DNA from: Hippasteria phrygiana
Taxonomy: Eukaryota > Echinodermata > Asteroidea > Valvatida > Goniasteridae
Length of the DNA: 64,000 nt
Reading direction: 5' to 3'
Assembly: GCA_037893225.1 (NCBI GenBank)
Contig: JAZGUH010000058.1
Coordinates: forward strand, 868,001 to 932,000
The number at the start of each line of letters is the position of its first letter. Within the stretch, counting starts at the first letter, position 1. The notes under the pieces were generated by a model, which saw nothing but the letters and a program-made list of their open reading frames with translations, was not told the origin of the DNA and made no database searches. A program made the translations under genes and the position numbers. Positions 57,691 to 64,000 of this stretch are shown here, in pieces.

Positions 57691-58109
57691 CCTGTCGTAA
57701 GTCATAGGTATACCCAAAATTGATTGACAAGCAGCGGTGCGTCGCCTCAATGAAAAAAACACACATTTACATACGCATTCATTGCACGTGGCGGGAAACT
57801 GGCATGGAAGGTGCGGGGTCCAGAATAACAGGCTGTGATTGGAGGATCAATAGGCAGGCTGTTAGCATAATCTACTTTGACCTTTAGATCACGTGCGATA
57901 AAGACATACACCATTTTCTGTAACAGGTAGCGACAATAGAGACGTGGCGACTATATTATAGTCACGCATGTTATATTGAGAATGTCAAAAAGGTTTATTC
58001 CAATAACCTTAAAAGTGGATTTGTGTTCCCTTATAGGGAACAGTGCCCTACACTACACAATCGCCACAAATAGAGATCAAGCAAATTCCAACAAATCAGT
58101 TCACGTCAC

Positions 58110-58325
58110 CTCTTTAGCCAGCTGAAGTTCCGTTTTGGAGGTTTCATACAGCACTTCCAGCTCCTCGAACTGTTGTTTCAATGTCTGTTTCTCTTCCAAT
58201 ACAACCAAGCCATACTCCGCCGCTTGGATTTTGTCTTGGCTTGCAAGGTTTAGCTCGTCCTTCAGACGTTCGATTTCCACCCTGAGTTCATCTATTGTCT
58301 CCGAACATTCGTCAGAGTCCGACAT
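58110..58325 (-). CDS. BICD: Bicaudal-D dynein adaptor, coding exon 1 with CC1 box
   Basis: This exon encodes the first 72 residues of the BICD protein. The ATG lies at 58325-58323 and the exon ends at GAG|gtgacg. Residues 35-39 are AAEYG, the CC1-box motif that binds the dynein light intermediate chain in activating adaptors, followed by LVVLEEKQTLKQQFEELEVLYE as in BICD2. The N terminus is short and acidic (MSDSDECSETIDELR), a few residues shorter than human BICD2, and the ATG is the first methionine of the exon frame. The sequence upstream (58326-58480) would be 5' UTR and promoter; I see no clear TATA box there. A 2.4-kb inverted-repeat element ends 143 bp inside intron 1 from this donor. 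Confidence 0.95.
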
Positions 58326-58480
58326 GTTGAAGTTTAATGCTACAACAAAGACAAATAAAGAGAAATTGTGGACCGATGACGATCCAAAAATTGTCCACCG
58401 GCCTAGTCGCGAGTCGCCATTTTAATTTTCTGGTATTTTTTCCCAGACGACTATTTACTGTTTGTGGAACATTAAATGCA
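58326..58480 (-). promoter_or_regulatory. BICD: BICD upstream region / putative 5' UTR
   Basis: Directly upstream of the BICD start codon on the minus strand. Contains cgagtcgccatttt near 58411 but no TATA box or clear initiator. Assigned by position only. Confidence 0.3.
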
Positions 58481-59044
58481 TCGCATGCGTACGTTTAGAC
58501 TGATCCCCGCCCCCCATATGTGTAATACATTTGAAGTCCGAAGGACAATGGAGGGACCGGGAACTAGTCTAGCATACGTTGACGCGTGAAGTGACGATCG
58601 CCCTCTCGTGATATTTGAGAGTGATCCTTGAAATTGACTGACAAGAAAACTTTTGCGGCGGAACACTTTTGAAAGAAAAGTGTGTGTGTGAGTTTGTATA
58701 TGCCGGCAATCGTGGACCTAGGACAACAGAATTCGGGCGTAGACAAAGGGGTCCACGTTTGACCTAACGTCCACGATTGAAAATCGTGTACAAAACCAAT
58801 GGGAGGCCTTCCGAAAAAGTATACACAAAAGAGGAACAATGGGAGGTCCACGATTGCACCCGTTTACATGACTGTGTGTGTGTGTGGGGGGGGGGGGGGG
58901 GGTGGAAGGGGAGCTTTTTTCTATGTCCATTTCCCATAGTGAAAAAAGTATGCCTTTCCCCCAAAAAAAATTCCCACTTTTTTCATTACATCACACGATG
59001 CATTTATCTCCTGTAAGTCATCAGTGCTCCAAATCTAGAGAGGA

Positions 59045-59165
59045 GCGGGCCAATTTCATAGAGCTGCTTAAGCAAAAAATAAGCACAAAAAAACTTGCTT
59101 AATACTCCAAAACCCCATGTGATTTTTATGATAAGCAAACAACAGATAAATACCAGTCACAAGCA
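59045..59165. mobile_element. Half copy of the 21190-21425 MITE
   Basis: gggccaatttcatagagctg then cttaagca..acttgctta and accagtcacaagcaatat match the left part of the element at 21190. The right terminal repeat is missing. Confidence 0.55.
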
Positions 59166-61029
59166 ATATAAAGTTAGCCTTGGTCAAGGCGTTCGACGCT
59201 ATCGGCCGTGATGATGAGCGAGCCTCGACTCGGACGGCCCGGCGATTAGTTCTCGACTCATGCTCATTGCCAAAAAAATCGCGAACAGCTACCTCACGCG
59301 GCAACGTGAATAATATGCAAATCGGTCTGTGCTCGTCTACGCCTTGGATCTTCCGTGTGCGAAAGATCAAGGGGGTGGTGTCATTATGCTAAGACACCAA
59401 GTTGACCTCCGAGAGTCATTTTTTGATTGGTTGATTGTTGCTTAGAAACTGAATAATGATTATAAAGTATCTGACTTGTCCATAACGTCAGTCTGTTGTG
59501 TGTACTGTAAAACGTAAACATGAATCGTCAGGTATGGGTATACCCACTGGTAACAAGGATGTGGTTTGGCATTGTTTATCACAACTTTGCTCACAGCCCA
59601 AGGGGAAGGGGGAGGGGGGTGTTGCAACCCCACAACCCCCCTTCAGATCCACCCCTGAACAGGCCCAATATTTCATGGAAGATCTAGGAATTTTTTTTAG
59701 GGGGAAGGGAAGGTAGACAAATTCTTTAAAATGTTGCCCTTAAAAGTCTCCCCTCCAAAATACATTTCCACCTGTAAAATAATTTGACAAACAGAGATGG
59801 GGTGGATTGATAACCCTCTTCTTGATATCAGCAGTGCCTTTTAATGCCACAAACTCGGGTAGACGGACCACTGGGGTGGGGGTTCAAACCACACCCCTCC
59901 CCTTTGGATCGTCCCTATGTTTTTAAGGGCAAAAAAATCCACCCCGACCGAAATCTGTATGGGCAATTGCAAACGCTACCGAATCACCTGCTGCATGCAA
60001 TATTACCATTGCCAATATCACCAACATCCAGGTAGCATTCAGATTTAAAATGGGGGGGGGGGGGGGGATAAGTGGAACACTCATGATATGACTGCATTCC
60101 ACCCATACCCCACTAGATCCACACCCACTTACAAAAAAGGAAAACTGCTTCATGTCAAAACTTGCCATTCATGTATGATATACAATTTCACAGTGAATTG
60201 GGGAAGATACATTTAGCTTAGGGAAATGATTATGGGAGAAAAGTTCAAATTAACCAACAAAAAGCTTCAATTCCAATAATTTATTTTCAATACCGAAAGT
60301 GTGTTTTGCAAGTGTGTTTTGCATTTTAGATCACCATGATCATGCGACACTTCAATCCTTTCTATCTTGGTATAAATGCACAACTGTCATTACATTTTCT
60401 TCCATTCAGAAAGGTAAAAAAACAAGATGATTTTAACTTGTAAAACAGACAGGGTTGGAAATGTTTACTGCTGATTAAATTGTTTAACAATCTAATATAC
60501 ATGTATTTACAAAATGAAACTTATCCCAGTCAAAATTGTCTACCTACATGTACTCTACTGCTTTTTTTTGGGGGGGGGGGGGGGGAGACAGGGGAACAGG
60601 GCAACTAGGCGGTGGCCCACCCAAAAAGAAAAATTTAAAAATTTAAAATCGACAAATATAATAGTAATACTAACAGACAATTCCTGCATATTTTGCGCAT
60701 CCTGTGATTAGGTCTCAAACGTATAACGTTATTGGCATCTCAGCAAGCAGCACTGAAGTGGCGCCACTAGTGTCAGAAAGGGTCTCCCCCCCCCCCCATC
60801 CTCCATTACTTATCAAATTATTTTCTTCGTCAAACAATCCACACGGGAAACCGACATTTTCTTGAAAAAAAATGTCTTGAATTTTTTTTCCTGGTTATTT
60901 TTGTGTGTAAAACTTGCCGCCGCCCCCCCTACTGCAACAGTGATCCAACAGACAATTCATGTTTGTACATGCAGCACCACATTTTTTCACTGCTACTGTA
61001 CATGTAGCTGAATACTGACTGCCAGTCTT

Positions 61030-61545
61030 GTTGACGACTTGCTGACTTGACTTGAATCGGACTGCAGTCGCAATTATTTTGACTTGAGACTTGACTTGAC
61101 TTGGAAAAAAATTACTTGGGACTTGACTTGACTTGACTTGAAAGAACATGACTTGTGACTCGACTTGACTTGAAAGAATTTGACTTGCTGACATTAACAC
61201 TTGTCAAAATAAACACAAACATACAGGTATCAGTTAAAAAACAAGCCTATAGCGAATAGCAAGCTGGTTGTCCAGTATGTACATTGTATGCAGGGCCGCA
61301 GCGCTGGCCGAGCTGCATGGAGAATTGTCGAAAAGGCACACCAGGTTGATTTTGTACAGTGCATGCGTACTAGCCTATGCATTGTCATTTTGTCATTGGA
61401 ATTATTATTTACTAACAATTGACTCGAGACTCGGTACTTGACTTGAACAAAATTGACTTGGGACTTGACTTGACTTGGAAAACATTTAATTGGGACTTGA
61501 CTTGGGAAAATTTGACTTGTGACTTGACTTGACTTGAGAAAAAAT
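61030..61545. repeat. ACTTG-rich simple/degenerate repeats
   Basis: Two clusters (about 61079-61193 and 61425-61545) of gacttgacttg, acttgggacttgacttg and aaaatgacttg phrases separated by unique DNA (61200-61420). Similar phrases near 19409-19712 suggest a dispersed, not purely local, repeat. Confidence 0.7.
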
Positions 61546-61696
61546 GACTTGGTTACAACACTGGTAACTGGTCAATTCACCATCATGCGCCAGCAGATAT
61601 TTTTGATAAGTACACATGTACCAACGCGTACACGGGGATGTTGCGCATGGGGCAAAAGCACATGCCCAGTAGGCTTGCACCTCGATAACCTGTGTT

Positions 61697-62019
61697 TAAA
61701 GGCCGGTTCATACTCGCTGCGTATTTACTGCGTACGCAGCTCGCTTGTCAATTTTTAGTTGTTTTCAGTGCGCAAAAGAACACGCAGTGTGTAAACAAAG
61801 TTCATATGTGTACGAGCATTTTTTTAAAGATTTTTAAAAAGTGCGTAAACACTTGATCGTATGCGTAGTTGGACATATTGAAATAATTTTACGTAGACGT
61901 ATGCGCACACGCATGAAATCGAGTTCATACATGTACTTTGGCCAAGTAGGAACGCTCCGTCCAATAATCGAATGTGTGGATGCGCACACGCAGTTGCAGC
62001 GAGTATGAACCGGCCTTTA
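61697..62019. mobile_element. TIR element (taaaggccggttcatact ends)
   Basis: Left taaaggccggttcatactcg with ctgcgt, and right cagcgagtatgaaccggcctt, are inverted over about 24 bp. The interior has gcgtacgcag, tgcgtaaac and tatgcgcacacgc motifs. The end sequence ggttcata is shared with the foldbacks at 9612 and 9843, so they may be related families. Length 323 bp. Confidence 0.8.
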
Positions 62020-62134
62020 GTCTACTACCAACGCGTAGTAGGGTCCGGGAAATGGAACTACATTTAACACATGGATAAATTTGCACTTGAAACTTTGCGC
62101 CGACTGGATGTGTGCGAGTGATGTGGTGCAGGCA

Positions 62135-62303
62135 CAGAGTACCAAAGTCTGACGTCAGTTGGCACGACAACTGGCTCCAAACAAATGGAGATTTTGACTG
62201 TTCCTTTGTTAACAGCCAGTCATGCAAACACATTGACACAAAATAACAAAAGTATTCGGACTCCAAACATTGCATTGACGTCATCACTTCGGTACTCTAT
62301 TAC
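62135..62303. mobile_element. MITE (agagtaccgaagt ends), copy 2
   Basis: Reverse-oriented relative of 49600-49722: agagtaccaaagtctgacgt on the left and acgtcatcacttcggtactc on the right, with tccaaacattgcattgacgt inside. About 45 bp longer in the centre than copy 1. Confidence 0.7.
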
Positions 62304-62692
62304 ATCCAACAGTGGTACAGTTAATGAACTGATACTGGGTCTTGACGAATTATAAAATTGTGGACAACAAAAAAGACAACTGAATGAGGTGTAGAAAAAC
62401 AAATATAACATGATGGGCAGTCAATATTAGCTGCGTTCAGTATTGGAACTGACAAACTAGTTCCCTCGGTTTTGCCTCGGGAACTCAGTTGTTTCAATAG
62501 AACGGGGAACTAATATCAACTATCCAACCTCAAACCATGTTATATTTGTACACTGTAGAGGGTGGGACTGTACAGAACCTGTACAGATACACAAACTGCA
62601 TGTACATGTAGTAATAATATACTTGTACAGAAACCTCATCCCTCCACTGCTTTTAGTGATACATGTACATTTCAATCTCTTAATTTCAACAG

Positions 62693-64000
62693 TTAGTCTT
62701 CAAGTTCAAACCACCGTTTGTCATTGCTGGACTTCTGTGTATTTCTCTTTTGGTACTCATACCCTCCTGAAGAGCTGAATATGGTCTCATTAGATGGATC
62801 GTCCTCGTCATCATCGATAACCTGTCTTGCTCTCTGCCTCAAGGGGGTGCTGTTGATTCTCTTTGGCCGGTGAAAGGGTACTTCTTCAAGCATAGGCCAA
62901 CTACGGGAGTGCTTAGCACGACTGGAGGAATACCTTGTCTCCTGTCCCCGAGATTCTTCCCGAAATGCCCTCTGTCCTTGATGCTGTGGAATGAGTTGCT
63001 CTGATTTAAGTCCTTCGTGTTTCCGTGTCGGGACATGGCTCAGCGCTTTCACCCAATCCCCTGATGTATTGAGTTCTATCAGGATCTGAATCATTTGATC
63101 CAGGGTTAGATTTTTCCCTCCTGTGCTCCACTTGAGAAACAGATCCAACGGGAGGCGGGCGTGGTTCAAGTCGAGTCGCTTGGCCTTGGCAAATGACACT
63201 CCGCGCAGGATCTTGTGGCTGTCGACCAGCGCACCGAGTATGTACACCTTGCTGGGGTCGTAAGATCTCAAGATGTTGGGGGAGTCTGCAGTGAGGTACA
63301 CGATATCCTGGACTGGGAAGATGTCCTGGACTTGCTTATCAGTGATGCTAACCATCAAGGTGTTCAGATGCTCCCCGAGCATTCTCTTCATCTCCCGCAT
63401 TGTCACACTATCATCCTGCAAGCCGACCCAGTGGATGTGAAATGGATCTCTGGCGACTTTGTTGGCACCGATGCAGTAGGTAAGCTGCTTGACGAGACTG
63501 ATGATCTCCGGGCGTTTCATGTGTTCGTCATAGTTAAAGTCGTAGACCACCCTGGGGCCAAACTTCATCCCCACTGCGAGATGCCAATTATCAAACTGAA
63601 GGATGCTCTGCTGCTGCAATTGCAAAAAAAGTCTATTCTTCAACTGCCCATCCAGGTTATCCTCAACCTCTAACTTGGGGGATTCTGCCTCTCTCGCTTC
63701 TCTCGCCATTCTCCGCTTCTCTTTTTCTTTCAGACGCATCTTCTCCTTCCTGTATAGAAATGCAGCAAACCGCTTTCGTGACTTCTTAGTGTTGAGGGTG
63801 CTGAAATATTCCATGTCGGCATCGTTTATGGAGTCAGGGACGAGAACACCTGAGCTTCTCATAACCTCAAGTTCCAATCTGGCTGCCTTGATACGAGGCA
63901 GCTCATCACTCCCTTTACCTTCTTCGTTCGTTTCAGCACTTTCTTCCTCATCTGTCTGAAGTCTATCGTCTAGCTCTGAATGGTCCACTGTGCTGCATTT
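62693..64000 (-). CDS. TRMT10C: tRNA methyltransferase 10 homolog C / mitochondrial RNase P protein 1, 5'-partial
   Basis: TRMT10C (MRPP1) methylates purine 9 of mitochondrial tRNAs as a SPOUT-fold SAM enzyme with an SDR partner, and forms mitochondrial RNase P with PRORP. The frame is open from the right window edge to a TAA at 62693-62695. The initiator and any transit peptide lie beyond 64000; a GTG at 63988 is only a convenient numbering origin (residue 1). From there, residues 37-100 match the helical, Lys-rich linker of MRPP1, and the SPOUT domain spans about 125-325. Landmarks are VVYDFNYDEHMKRPE (147-161), DPFHIHWVGL (181-190), IVYLTADSPN (229-238), VYILGALVDSH (248-258), SFAKAKRL (265-272), GKNLTLDQMIQIL (291-303) and VPTRKHEG (319-326). 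Asp256 sits where TRMT10 enzymes have the proposed catalytic aspartate. About 105 residues follow RKHEG, far more than in human MRPP1. An acceptor-like tgcag near 63993 could instead mark an exon start. Confidence 0.93.
   Translation of the reverse strand, partial: KCSTVDHSELDDRLQTDEEESAETNEEGKGSDELPRIKAARLELEVMRSSGVLVPDSINDADMEYFSTLNTKKSRKRFAAFLYRKEKMRLKEKEKRRMAREAREAESPKLEVEDNLDGQLKNRLFLQLQQQSILQFDNWHLAVGMKFGPRVVYDFNYDEHMKRPEIISLVKQLTYCIGANKVARDPFHIHWVGLQDDSVTMREMKRMLGEHLNTLMVSITDKQVQDIFPVQDIVYLTADSPNILRSYDPSKVYILGALVDSHKILRGVSFAKAKRLDLNHARLPLDLFLKWSTGGKNLTLDQMIQILIELNTSGDWVKALSHVPTRKHEGLKSEQLIPQHQGQRAFREESRGQETRYSSSRAKHSRSWPMLEEVPFHRPKRINSTPLRQRARQVIDDDEDDPSNETIFSSSGGYEYQKRNTQKSSNDKRWFELED

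Larger units (their letters stand above)
55571..57966. mobile_element. 2.4-kb TIR-bounded element beside BICD exon 1
   Basis: Left gcgtgac then catatagtcgccac (55571-55591) and right gtggcgactatattatagtcacgc (57943-57966) are inverted, with a three-base indel. The motif catatagtcgccac also occurs at 56559, and aggtggcgacttt at 55733, so smaller nested ends are possible. It contains a foldback (56049-56194), an AT tandem repeat (56333-56394) and a large inverted repeat (56692-57690). No transposase was recognised. Confidence 0.65.
39587..58109 (-). other. BICD: BICD intron 1 (18.5 kb)
   Basis: Intron between coding exons 1 and 2, gtgacg...gctgtag on the minus strand, phase 0. It is repeat-dense: GTACAT arrays (39719-42302), MITE fragments, a 1.86-kb TIR element, a 17-bp minisatellite, a long-arm inverted repeat, the CRE-bearing satellite and a 2.4-kb palindromic element next to exon 1. 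No extra BICD exon was found, and none is needed because exons 1 and 2 join in a family-consistent way. Confidence 0.9.
58481..62692. other. Intergenic region between BICD and TRMT10C
   Basis: No gene was recognised. It holds a (TG)n-(G)n tract (58872-58902), half a MITE (59045-59165), a CpG-rich patch at 59180-59370 with an octamer atgcaaat at 59313, G/C tracts (60052-60068, 60570-60585, 60787-60797), ACTTG-rich repeats (61030-61545), a TIR element (61697-62019) and a MITE (62135-62303). TRMT10C 3' UTR should occupy its right end; no minus-strand AATAAA was seen within 1 kb. Confidence 0.5.

Noticed and set aside
59200..59300. Possible C/D snoRNA (tgatgatga as C box)
   Set aside because: No suitable CTGA D box at the right distance and no terminal stem was found.
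63215..63959. Plus-strand frames opposite TRMT10C
   Set aside because: Antisense shadows of the coding sequence.

Overview
This window looks like metazoan nuclear DNA. It is AT-rich, its genes carry introns, and non-autonomous, hairpin-prone repeats fill most of it. The two recognisable genes are animal genes, both on the minus strand. No bacterial, viral or organellar gene was found. The dispersed GTACAT hexamer arrays, the (ATT)n-tailed SINE-like ends and the many short inverted-repeat elements suit a marine invertebrate, perhaps an echinoderm or another invertebrate deuterostome. That placement is inference; no sequence here proves the species.

Layout. Positions 1-36209 form a gene-poor repeat landscape. 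It holds tRNA-derived foldbacks, several families of MITE-like inverted-repeat elements, two minisatellites, poly-G/C tracts and simple repeats. Positions 36210-58325 hold a Bicaudal-D (BICD) dynein adaptor gene in three coding exons (72 + 114 + 664 codons = 850 residues). Both introns are phase 0 with canonical GT-AG ends. Intron 1 is 18.5 kb and contains the most striking structures: a 1.86 kb terminal-inverted-repeat element with a CpG-rich core (43261-45121), a long-arm inverted repeat around an unrecognised ORF (49036-49983), a nested tandem duplication whose ~146-bp units carry CRE and E-box palindromes (52092-55366), and a 2.4 kb element with a ~400-bp near-perfect inverted repeat (55571-57966). 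Positions 58326-62692 are intergenic. Positions 62693-64000 carry the 3' part of TRMT10C (mitochondrial RNase P protein 1), which runs off the right edge.

Functionally the two genes are unrelated: one is a cytoplasmic dynein cargo adaptor, the other a mitochondrial tRNA methyltransferase and RNase P subunit. They share only strand and neighbourhood (about 4.4 kb from the TRMT10C stop to the BICD start codon). No transposase, reverse transcriptase or other mobile-element enzyme was recognised, so nearly all repeats here appear to be non-autonomous. I found no convincing new biochemical system. The best candidates for a second look are the promoter-like inverted repeat beside BICD exon 1, the CRE/E-box satellite, and the two TIR elements that carry CpG-rich or open-frame cargo.
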